DNA of 7,769 nucleotides from Candidatus Saccharimonadota bacterium (GTDB lineage Bacteria > Patescibacteriota > Saccharimonadia > UBA4664), in NCBI GenBank assembly GCA_029237755.1, contig JAQZBT010000041.1, forward strand, positions 1-7,769, read 5' to 3'. Below, piece after piece: positions 1 to 4,647 of this stretch. The notes under the pieces were generated by a model. It saw only the letters and a program-made list of their open reading frames with translations, searched no databases and had not been told where the DNA came from. The translations under genes and the position numbers were made by a program. How positions within the stretch are numbered: the stretch's first letter is position 1; every line of letters begins with the position of its first letter.

Positions 1-31
1 TCTCGTTTACAGTCGTCTCCGGCTTTTCTTG

Positions 32-61
32 TTGACGCCCGTTTTTCTCTCTTGGTATTAT
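32..61 (+). promoter_or_regulatory. sigma70-like promoter for the small RNA
   Basis: TTGACG (32-37) and TATTAT (56-61) are separated by 18 bp, each one mismatch from the consensus. The predicted start of transcription falls near 68-69, exactly where the outer helix of the proposed RNA begins. No + strand coding region follows before the terminator at 210-241. Bases 1-31 upstream show nothing recognisable. Confidence 0.5.
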
Positions 62-68
62 CAAGCCA

Positions 69-241
69 GGAAGACACAGGAGGATATAAAGTAGCTCCTA
101 GATGTGGCTCATCGAGTTAAGAACCTATGTCCGAAAGTCCCCGATCGAGTCCGAGTCTTGTTAGTTAGTCAGCCACATTCACCGCGACGTCTTCCCGTCC
201 GGTTCACCATTAAGAGGCACTTCGGTGCCTCTTAATTTTTT
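69..241 (+). ncRNA. candidate structured small RNA, family unknown
   Basis: No protein gene is visible here, but the stretch is bounded by a promoter (32-61) and an intrinsic terminator (210-241). Two perfect long-range complementarities are nested: GGAAGAC (69-75) with GTCTTCC (189-195), and ATGTGGCT (102-109) with AGCCACAT (171-178). A local hairpin AGGAG (78-82)/CTCCT (95-99) lies between the left arms. A full Shine-Dalgarno sequence AGGAGG (78-83) sits in that hairpin, yet no ATG, GTG or TTG follows at a usable distance. The only short reading frames, from ATG 102 (20 codons) and ATG 125 (14 codons), look unremarkable. The general plan, a closed terminal helix with an internal asymmetric loop, is 6S-like in size. 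I could not match it to 6S, tmRNA, RNase P, SRP RNA or a riboswitch I know. It could instead be the 3' part of a longer transcript starting outside the window. Confidence 0.45.
210..241 (+). terminator. intrinsic terminator of the small RNA
   Basis: A perfect 11-bp stem, TTAAGAGGCAC (210-220) with GTGCCTCTTAA (225-235), is closed by a TTCG tetraloop and followed by six T (236-241). The T tract is on the + strand side, so it ends a rightward transcript from 1-209. It also lies directly behind the stop codon of the leftward PAS gene, but lacks a T tract in that direction. Confidence 0.88.
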
Positions 242-782
242 AGTGCTCGTTCTTGCGCTCGCTTTTCTGTGGTGCCGTACCACCCGAGAAGCGCATTGAC
301 GACTTCACCAGACCCTCCAGTACAGAACTGATCTTAGACTCCGCCTCGATCGTTTCTCGCTCCAGTTGCTTGCTCAAAGTGATATCTTCGATTGCAACTA
401 GTATCACTTCCTGTCGGTTGTCTTGGCGGATGATCTCCCTTGCGTTCAGCAGCATGACCTTCTCACCGATACTCTCAAAATTGTGAGTCACTTCGTAGTC
501 ATTTACGGACTTGTTATCAGGAATGATCTTTTCTAGTAGCACTCTCAGCTTGTCGATGTTCCATTGACCGTTACCGATGTCGTAGATGCGGCTGCCCTCT
601 GTTTGTTCGCGAGTGACACGGAAAGTGGTGTAAAACGATGCATTTGCCATCACGACGACCAAGTCTTTATTTAGCACCACAAGCGATTGTTTGATCGTGT
701 CAAAAATCTCGATGGCGTTGATCACGAGGTCCTCGCGGGTGTCGATGGCAAAGCTATTGTTTTGGGCGAGTGGTTTGGCCAT
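240..782 (-). CDS. stand-alone PAS-domain protein
   Basis: This is a 180-residue soluble protein with one PAS sensor domain (about residues 23-138). The stretch around residues 63-114 (EGSRIYDIGNGQW, then MLLNAREI) is typical of PAS domains found in chemotaxis-type and histidine-kinase proteins. Residues 134-162 form a short charged helix like the linker that normally joins PAS to a kinase, but the protein then ends in a polar tail with no output domain. It may therefore act as a small sensory subunit or be the remains of a sensor kinase. No signal peptide or membrane helix is seen. ATG at 782 is preceded by AGGA about 8 nt upstream. This SD lies in the loop of a hairpin (783-805). G+C in 241-600 is about 49% by hand count, lower than the right half of the window. 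The ligand and partner cannot be told from sequence. Confidence 0.85.
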   Translation of the reverse strand: MAKPLAQNNSFAIDTREDLVINAIEIFDTIKQSLVVLNKDLVVVMANASFYTTFRVTREQTEGSRIYDIGNGQWNIDKLRVLLEKIIPDNKSVNDYEVTHNFESIGEKVMLLNAREIIRQDNRQEVILVAIEDITLSKQLERETIEAESKISSVLEGLVKSSMRFSGGTAPQKSERKNEH

Positions 783-805
783 GTTGGTTCCTGTAAAGCA
801 CCAAC
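783..805 (-). promoter_or_regulatory. hairpin presenting the ribosome site of the PAS gene
   Basis: Immediately before the ATG, GTTGGT (805-800) can pair with ACCAAC (788-783) on the - strand: 6 bp with an 11-nt loop. The AGGA Shine-Dalgarno sequence is in the loop and the stem touches the start codon. The 82-nt gap to the upstream gene has no convincing promoter hexamers. The structure could control initiation or be chance. Confidence 0.35.
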
Positions 806-864
806 TCTACAGCAATGGCACGAGATTAACATCTAAAGTTCTGTCGTCGTCCCGCTATTTGACC

Positions 865-1239
865 TCACTTTTTCTTGGGTTTCTTGTGATAGGTCAAAAT
901 CACAATGGTCACCACCAGGACCACCAGCGCCAGCACACCCACTCCAAGTGTCAGGGCGTTCACAACGGGCCGCACCGTATCACCCAGCCCCAAACCGCCG
1001 GCGATGAAGGAAAATGTCACCAGGCAGACCAGTGCGGTCGGAATCGCCAGTAGCACTACCAAACCGAACCGTTGTGCTATGGGGTCGATATACGCCCGCG
1101 CGACTGCGGACAGGCTGATTCTGGCTCCGCACTTGGCGCACAGTCTCGCCGACCGGAGGTTCTGATGACCGCAGAATTCACAGTTTATGTAATGCTCCCG
1201 CTTGCGCGGCAGGGGCTCCAGTTCACCAGGATCCATCAT
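865..1239 (-). CDS. zinc-ribbon membrane protein, unknown function
   Basis: This is a 124-residue protein. Residues about 20-39 hold two CxxC knuckles (CEFC and CAKC, each followed by Gly), a zinc-ribbon of the kind common in small bacterial membrane proteins. Two strongly hydrophobic helices follow (about 57-79 and 88-115), and the tail is a run of lysines (KKPKKK). The predicted layout is a cytoplasmic zinc ribbon, two membrane passes and a positive cytoplasmic tail. The frame is open up to 1308, but the longer form would overlap the upstream pilin-like gene. I therefore place the start at the double ATG 1239/1236, 23 nt after that gene's stop. The SD is weak (GGA about 12 nt upstream). The gene is probably co-transcribed with the pilin-like gene. 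I do not recognise a named family, so any role in pilus or membrane assembly is only a guess from position. Confidence 0.72.
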   Translation of the reverse strand: MMDPGELEPLPRKREHYINCEFCGHQNLRSARLCAKCGARISLSAVARAYIDPIAQRFGLVVLLAIPTALVCLVTFSFIAGGLGLGDTVRPVVNALTLGVGVLALVVLVVTIVILTYHKKPKKK

Positions 1240-1262
1240 TACGGATGTTCCATTACTTAAGG

Positions 1263-1490
1263 CTATCCTAACGTTCCCAGCACAAAGTTCACGACGGCGT
1301 ACGAACACGCGGCAACCACCAGCCCAACAATCGCATAAAGTATGGTGTTCCTGGCGCTCTCAACTCGCTTGGGGTGGCCCATGGATACTGCGTATTTCAG
1401 GCCGCCAAAAATTATCATGATCACTGCCGCGGCTCCGACCACGAAAATCAGCATGTTGGCTATGGCACTAAGAAATCCAGCTAAAGGCAT
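1263..1490 (-). CDS. pilin-like protein, TrbC/VirB2 type of Saccharibacteria
   Basis: This is a 75-residue protein with two membrane helices (about 4-30 and 48-72) joined by a short charged loop (SMGHPKRVESARNT, residues 36-49). Features such as IMIIFGGLKYAVS, the SA-x-NTILYAI stretch and the VNFVLG end are characteristic of the small pilin/conjugation-like proteins abundant in Saccharibacteria. These proteins resemble VirB2/TrbC pilin subunits of type IV secretion but usually stand away from secretion operons. Unlike VirB2, there is no long cleavable signal peptide. No secretion ATPase or other VirB gene is present here. ATG at 1490 lacks a clear SD. The gene precedes the zinc-ribbon gene by 23 nt in the same direction. 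Family placement is from pattern memory. Function as an extracellular fibre subunit is not shown; a membrane-only role is possible. Confidence 0.8.
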   Translation of the reverse strand: MPLAGFLSAIANMLIFVVGAAAVIMIIFGGLKYAVSMGHPKRVESARNTILYAIVGLVVAACSYAVVNFVLGTLG

Positions 1491-1588
1491 TGTTATTCGG
1501 CACCACGCTTATGCTTCATGCTTTGAGCTTATAACTATCAGGGTGCTAGCGCCACGGGCTCCAGTACTCGAAAAACAATAAACACATA

Positions 1589-1617
1589 TTGACAAACGAT
1601 AAATACTGTGCTAAAAA
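1589..1617 (+). promoter_or_regulatory. promoter of the DUF2975-DUF2975-HTH operon
   Basis: A perfect TTGACA (1589-1594) is followed after 17 bp by TAAAAA (1612-1617), preceded by TG at 1609-1610 (extended -10 element). The predicted transcription start near 1624 leaves a leader of about 25 nt carrying AAGG (1637-1640), 8 nt before the ATG at 1649. This is the best promoter in the window by the -35 box. The upstream 1491-1588 stretch separates two divergent transcription units and shows nothing else clear. Confidence 0.6.
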
Positions 1618-1648
1618 CAGAGCATAATCAGTTAATAAGGTTATGTAA

Positions 1649-2134
1649 ATGAAACGAGGATCAACACTCTTAAAAGGGGTCGTTCTTCTCACCGGGCTCG
1701 CTGCCCTGTCCGTCTGCCTCATACTTGTCCCCGAACTCGCCCGCGAGGATGCCATCGAGCACCCTGAGACGGCGTACATACTAATCCCGTTCATGCTCGG
1801 AGCCTGGAGTCTGGCGGTGCCGTTCTTCATCGCGCTGTACCAGGTCTACAAGCTCGTGAAGCTCTCAGAAACCAACCGCATCTTCACCACTGCCGCCGTT
1901 AAGGCTCTGCGCGTCATCAAGCTCTGCGCAGCCATCGATGCGGTCTTGCTCATCTCGGGTGCGTCCCTGGGTCTGTACCTGGTGCACGAGCCGAATGAGG
2001 ACGCCGCCGGACCAATCGCCGTCGTTATCTTTCTAACGTTCATGACCGCTGTCATCTCCACCTTTGTGGCTGTGCTGCAGAGGATGTTGCAGAATGCGGT
2101 CGACATTAAATCTGAAAATGAAGGAATCATCTAA
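1649..2134 (+). CDS. DUF2975 membrane protein, first paralogue
   Basis: This is a 161-residue protein with four predicted membrane helices (about 9-29, 43-65, 89-112, 121-145). The short cytoplasmic tail, QNAVDIKSENEGII, is typical of the DUF2975 family (B. subtilis YoaS type). The loop after helix 2 (KLSETNRIFTTAAVKALRVI) carries the F-x3-AVKAL-x-I pattern common to these proteins. Length is normal for the family. The molecular function of DUF2975 is not established; the family is usually encoded next to a small YozG-like Cro/C1 regulator, as here. ATG at 1649 follows AAGG with 8-nt spacing and lies downstream of a strong promoter. The stop is followed after 1 nt by the start of a second paralogue, so the two are very likely co-translated. 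Confidence 0.85.
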   Translation: MKRGSTLLKGVVLLTGLAALSVCLILVPELAREDAIEHPETAYILIPFMLGAWSLAVPFFIALYQVYKLVKLSETNRIFTTAAVKALRVIKLCAAIDAVLLISGASLGLYLVHEPNEDAAGPIAVVIFLTFMTAVISTFVAVLQRMLQNAVDIKSENEGII

Positions 2135-2135
2135 A

Positions 2136-2606
2136 GTGAAAAAGCATATCAAACGCGCCTCTACCCTGTTTCTGCGGGTGGTAATCGCCATCATCGGACT
2201 GGCCGCTCTGGCCTTCTGCATCTTCGCCCTCCCCGGCGGCGTAACTTCTGGCAGTATCTTTACCCCCATCTCAATCAACCTCTACATGACCGCGGTACCG
2301 TTCTACATCGCTCTCTACCAGGGTCTGAAACTGCTGGGCTATATCGACAAGGACAAGGCCTTCTCGGTCTCATCCATCAAGGCCCTGGGTATCATCAAGT
2401 ACTGCACTGCCGTCATCAGTGGTATCTTCGCGGTCCTGCTGCCACTTCTGTTCATCATCGCTGAGCAAGACGACGCCCCCGGTGTCGCCGGCCTCGGCCT
2501 CATCATCACCTTCGGCTCGTTGGTGCTCGCCATCCTGGCGAACGTGATGCAAAAGCTGATTAAGAACGCCATCGACATTAAATCAGAGAATGACCTGACG
2601 GTCTGA
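2136..2606 (+). CDS. DUF2975 membrane protein, second paralogue
   Basis: This is a 156-residue protein (from GTG 2136) with the same four-helix plan as its neighbour: helices about 11-32, 46-68, 84-108 and 115-139, then the tail KNAIDIKSENDLTV. I chose GTG 2136 because AAGGA (2121-2125) lies 10 nt before it. This start also aligns the N-terminus (KRASTL) with KRGSTL of the first paralogue. ATG 2118, overlapping the upstream gene by 17 nt, is the alternative but has no SD. The two copies keep an identical 11-nt stretch, GACATTAAATC, near their ends, yet differ widely elsewhere, so the duplication looks old. The gene sits between the first copy and the HTH gene, in the same operon. Its role is unknown; formation of a heteromer with the first copy is possible. 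Confidence 0.83.
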   Translation: MKKHIKRASTLFLRVVIAIIGLAALAFCIFALPGGVTSGSIFTPISINLYMTAVPFYIALYQGLKLLGYIDKDKAFSVSSIKALGIIKYCTAVISGIFAVLLPLLFIIAEQDDAPGVAGLGLIITFGSLVLAILANVMQKLIKNAIDIKSENDLTV

Positions 2607-2616
2607 GGTACATACT

Positions 2617-2820
2617 ATGGCAATCGTAATCAACATCGACATCATGCTCGCCAAGCGCAAGATGAGCGTCACCGAACTCACCGAGAAGGTCGGCATCACT
2701 ATGGCCAACCTTTCCATCCTCAAGAACGGCAAGGCCAAAGCCATCCGCTTCTCTACCCTGGAAGCGATCTGCAAGGCGCTGGACTGCCAGCCCGGCGATA
2801 TTCTCGAGTACCAAGACTAG
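2617..2820 (+). CDS. YozG-like Cro/C1 (XRE) transcriptional regulator
   Basis: This is a 67-residue single-domain DNA-binding protein. A helix-turn-helix spans about residues 16-38 (SVTELTEKVGIT, then MANLSILKNGKA, the recognition helix). The STLEAICKALDCQPGDILEY segment (residues 47-65) is the standard last helix and end of the HTH_26/YozG family. No ligand or membrane domain is present. ATG 2617 follows GAGG (2605-2608) with 8-nt spacing, 10 nt behind the second DUF2975 gene. In known DUF2975 loci this regulator type is the constant partner and is thought to control its own operon; that is an inference here, and I see no clear palindromic operator at the 1589 promoter. Its stop shares the palindrome CTAG (2817-2820) with the stop of the converging gene. 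Confidence 0.92.
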   Translation: MAIVINIDIMLAKRKMSVTELTEKVGITMANLSILKNGKAKAIRFSTLEAICKALDCQPGDILEYQD

Positions 2821-3197
2821 ACGCCGAGCGCAATCGTCAGAAAAAATAGTGCCAGCATCAGCGCCACCGGCGTCATGACCAGGCGCTCCGGGCGGCTGCG
2901 CGATATGGCGTTCATCAAGACACCCACGAACCCGTAGACGGTCAGTACCCAGATACCGATATTACTGAGCAGGCCAGGGAGTACCTCGACGACGCCTGCT
3001 GCATCGAGCGCAATCAAGGCAAACGCTGCATACAAGGCGATCGATAACAGACTGGCGACCCGCATTCTCTGCGGCAGCACCGTCTGTCTACCGCCCCACG
3101 CCATCCGTCCCCAAGGCATACCGGCTGCGAGCCCGGCCTGGAAAACAGCCAGCGCGGCGAGCAGGGCACAGGCGATAAAGGCGGCGGTAGCTGACAT
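2817..3197 (-). CDS. four-helix membrane protein of actinobacterial type, unknown function
   Basis: This is a 126-residue, highly hydrophobic protein with four predicted membrane helices (about 3-25, 48-67, 78-97, 106-125). Two conserved-looking polar segments are AGMPWGRMAWGGRQTVLPQRMRVAS (positions 25-49, given as key residues PWG, WGG, LP-x-RMRVAS) and NAISRSRPERLVMTPVAL (96-113). I recall this pattern from a conserved hypothetical family in Actinobacteria; no function is assigned to it. ATG 3197 has no SD. A -10-like TAGTAT lies 7 nt before it, suggesting a leaderless transcript. The gene faces the HTH gene and the two stop codons overlap in one CTAG, leaving no space for a terminator between them. 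It may be a transfer from an actinobacterial host, but G+C does not visibly differ. Confidence 0.8.
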   Translation of the reverse strand: MSATAAFIACALLAALAVFQAGLAAGMPWGRMAWGGRQTVLPQRMRVASLLSIALYAAFALIALDAAGVVEVLPGLLSNIGIWVLTVYGFVGVLMNAISRSRPERLVMTPVALMLALFFLTIALGV

Positions 3198-3204
3198 AGC
3201 ATAA

Positions 3205-3237
3205 ATACTATCAGCGTTGAGATTCGTGTGCTAAGTT
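3205..3237. promoter_or_regulatory. divergent start region with overlapping -10 elements
   Basis: This 47-nt gap serves two divergent genes. Leftward, TAGTAT (complement of 3205-3210) lies 7 nt from the ATG at 3197, with TTAGCA 18 bp further upstream. Rightward, an extended -10 TGTGCTAAGTT (3227-3237) ends 7 nt before the ATG at 3245. Neither gene has an SD, so both mRNAs may start at or next to their start codon. TACTAT (3206-3211) on the + strand overlaps the leftward -10 and could make it bidirectional, but has no -35. Confidence 0.4.
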
Positions 3238-3244
3238 TGTTGCG

Positions 3245-3523
3245 ATGAAATCATTACGCTATCTAGTCTCAACCCTATCAATCGCCGCCGCGCTATTGGC
3301 GCCGGTGGCCGTCTCCGCCCATGACGGCGAAGACCATGGCCCGACTACGCCCTCTCCGGCCGCGTCGTCCTCGCCCAGTCCCAGCCCGACAGTTAAGTCG
3401 TCACCAGTGGCGGTGGCCGACACTACTCCCGCGAGTCAAAACTCCAACACTATCGCCTATGCAACGCTCGCCGCGGTAGCTGTTATCGGCGGGGGCGCCT
3501 ACCTTCTGCTGCGCAAGCGCTAA
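3245..3523 (+). CDS. small secreted or anchored His/Pro/Ser-rich protein
   Basis: This is a 92-residue protein. Residues 1-25 form a clear signal peptide (MKSLRY, then a hydrophobic core, ending AVSA), with likely cleavage before HDGEDHG. That acidic and histidine-rich patch could bind metal. Residues 33-68 are a low-complexity Pro/Ser/Thr linker. Residues 69-88 are a membrane helix, followed by the basic tail RKR. The mature protein would be a short flexible stalk outside the cell, held by the C-terminal helix. The layout resembles sortase substrates, but no LPxTG-type motif precedes the helix. I do not recognise a family. ATG 3245 has no SD and an extended -10 element 7 nt upstream. A strong terminator 11 nt after the stop shows that this is a single-gene unit. 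Confidence 0.75.
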   Translation: MKSLRYLVSTLSIAAALLAPVAVSAHDGEDHGPTTPSPAASSSPSPSPTVKSSPVAVADTTPASQNSNTIAYATLAAVAVIGGGAYLLLRKR

Positions 3524-3534
3524 AGAGTTCAAAC

Positions 3535-3568
3535 AAAAAAGAGGCCGGCACCACGCCGGCCTCTTTTT
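3535..3568 (+). terminator. strong intrinsic terminator
   Basis: GAGGCCGGC (3541-3549) pairs perfectly with GCCGGCCTC (3555-3563) around the loop ACCAC. It is followed by TTTTT (3564-3568) and preceded by six A, which extend the stem. It ends the 3245-3523 gene. The A/T flanks make it active in both directions in principle, but no leftward gene reads into it. Confidence 0.93.
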
Positions 3569-3591
3569 GGTACCCGTGCGGTTCTCAAGGG

Positions 3592-3597
3592 TAAAAT
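3592..3597 (+). promoter_or_regulatory. -10 element placing transcription start at the DUF1905 ATG
   Basis: TAAAAT lies exactly 6 nt before ATG 3604, the spacing seen in leaderless promoters of the TANNNT-N6/7-ATG type. The only SD-like sequence, AAGGG (3587-3591), is 12 nt from the ATG and overlaps this element. No -35 match is seen at the expected distance (3569-3574, GGTACC). Confidence 0.35.
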
Positions 3598-3603
3598 CTA
3601 ATC

Positions 3604-3906
3604 ATGGAGCAGCATACCTACAACTTCCCGGCGGAAATCTGGCTCTACGACGGCCCGGCCGCCTGGCACTTCATCACACTGCCCGAACCCGTGGCCGATG
3701 ATATTCAGCAACGCTTCGGGCACTTGAAGCGGGGGTGGGGCTCATTGCGGGTGGCACTGGAGATCAACGGCGTCGAGTGGGAGACCTCGATCTTTACCGA
3801 CAAACCGCGCCGCAGCTTCCTGCTGCCGCTGAAAGCCGATAAGCGCCGCCAGGCAAGTGTCACAGCAGGCGATATGGTGGAGGTCACGTTAACGGTCCTT
3901 CCTTAG
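3604..3906 (+). CDS. DUF1905 domain protein
   Basis: This is a 100-residue soluble protein covered end to end by one DUF1905 domain (PF08922). Recognisable marks are FPAEIWLYDGPAAWHFITLP (8-27), GWGSLRVALEINGVEWETSI (44-63), LLPLKADKRR (73-82) and the closing GDMVEVTL (89-96). DUF1905 is a small beta-barrel domain that occurs alone or fused to YdeI-like domains; its biochemical role is not established. No signal peptide or membrane helix is seen. ATG 3604 is favoured by frame and by the -10 element just before it. The stop lies 37 nt before the DUF1761 start, with a small 5-bp hairpin (GTCCT/AGGAC, 3895-3909) across the stop codon. Family assignment is confident; function is unknown. Confidence 0.88.
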   Translation: MEQHTYNFPAEIWLYDGPAAWHFITLPEPVADDIQQRFGHLKRGWGSLRVALEINGVEWETSIFTDKPRRSFLLPLKADKRRQASVTAGDMVEVTLTVLP

Positions 3907-3943
3907 GACGGAGTACAATATAACCATAAGCGGAGCCTTGCTC

Positions 3944-4363
3944 ATGGATGTCCAAGTAAACTATCTGGCTGTCGTGCTGGCCATGCTCAGTTCGATGGTC
4001 GTGGGCAGCATCTGGTACGCCCGTCCCGTCTTTGGCAAGACCTGGATGAAGCTGACCAAAGTCGATCCGTCCAAGCCCGGCAGCCCCGTCTGGCAGCCCA
4101 TCGTTATCACAGCGGTCGTCAGCCTCATCACGGCCTACGTCCTTGCCCACGTCGCCTATCTGTCGAACTTCTTCTTCGCCAATAGCTTCCTGCAAGATTC
4201 GCTCTCGACCGCCTTCTGGCTCTGGCTCGGCTTCACCGCCGCCCGGTTCATTACGCACGACGCCTTCGAAGGCCGTCCCGCCAAGCTCACCGCCATCAAC
4301 CTCGGTAACGAGTTTGTCACTATCATGATCATGGGCCTCATTCTTGGCCTGATGGGGCCGTAA
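3944..4363 (+). CDS. DUF1761 membrane protein
   Basis: This is a 139-residue protein with four membrane helices (about 5-25, 51-73, 84-104, 120-137). Family marks of DUF1761 are the N-terminal VNYLAVVLAMLSSMVVGSIW with WYARPVFGKTWMKL directly after it, the central LITAYVLAHV and the end FVTIMIMGLILGLM. The function of the family is unknown; its members are common single genes in many bacteria. ATG 3944 is preceded by GGAG (3932-3935) at 8 nt; a TTG two codons upstream (3938) is possible but less likely. TACAAT (3914-3919) could serve as a -10 box, with a poor -35. The stop is separated by only 2 nt from the GTG of the DUF1653 gene, so the pair is probably translationally coupled. Confidence 0.87.
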   Translation: MDVQVNYLAVVLAMLSSMVVGSIWYARPVFGKTWMKLTKVDPSKPGSPVWQPIVITAVVSLITAYVLAHVAYLSNFFFANSFLQDSLSTAFWLWLGFTAARFITHDAFEGRPAKLTAINLGNEFVTIMIMGLILGLMGP

Positions 4364-4365
4364 TA

Positions 4366-4611
4366 GTGGCTCTACCCGACCTCCCGTCGGGGATCTATCG
4401 TCACTACAAAGGGCACCACTACGTCGTCCTTGGCTATGCTCACGACAGCAACCAGGACGGCCGCATCGTCGTGGTCTATGCCGGTCTTGAGCTCGAAGGC
4501 GCTACTCCCGGTCACCCCCGTCTCAACGTCCGCACCGTCGACGACTTCTTCGCTAGCGTCGATGGCAAACCCCGCTTCACCTACGTTGGAACGACTTGGG
4601 ATAAGGGATAA
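4366..4611 (+). CDS. DUF1653 protein
   Basis: This is an 81-residue soluble protein with one DUF1653 domain. Diagnostic features are GIYRHYKGHHYVVLGYA near the N-terminus, a hydrophobic VVVY strand in the middle, R-x-VDDFFASV (in place of the usual RPL-x-MF) and the terminal PRFTYVG. The family is small, often of a single domain, and of unknown function. The start is GTG 4366, 2 nt after the DUF1761 stop. GGGG (4354-4357) at 8 nt can act as SD. No ATG is available before the conserved domain. The insert ELEGATPGHPRLN is longer and less conserved than I remember for the family's middle loop. Confidence 0.85.
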   Translation: MALPDLPSGIYRHYKGHHYVVLGYAHDSNQDGRIVVVYAGLELEGATPGHPRLNVRTVDDFFASVDGKPRFTYVGTTWDKG

Positions 4612-4647
4612 CTACAAGTCGGCGTCTGAGTCGTAAACTGACATACT

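Noticed and set aside
69..209. tmRNA, RNase P RNA, SRP RNA or tRNA
   Set aside because: GAAAGTCC (133-140) and GGTTCACCA (201-209) recall parts of RNase P and a tRNA end, but the other conserved cores, a tag reading frame and a cloverleaf are all missing.
1240..1308. Longer form of the zinc-ribbon protein starting at 1308
   Set aside because: It would overlap the end of the pilin-like gene by 46 nt with an N-terminus lacking any conserved pattern, while a double ATG at 1239/1236 fits the gap.
1649..2820. Toxin-antitoxin system
   Set aside because: A small HTH gene beside small membrane proteins suggests it, but the DUF2975/YozG pairing is a recognised non-TA arrangement and the gene order (HTH last, two large membrane proteins) does not fit.
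3245..3523. LPxTG sortase substrate
   Set aside because: The C-terminal helix and RKR fit, but no LPxTG or similar motif precedes them.
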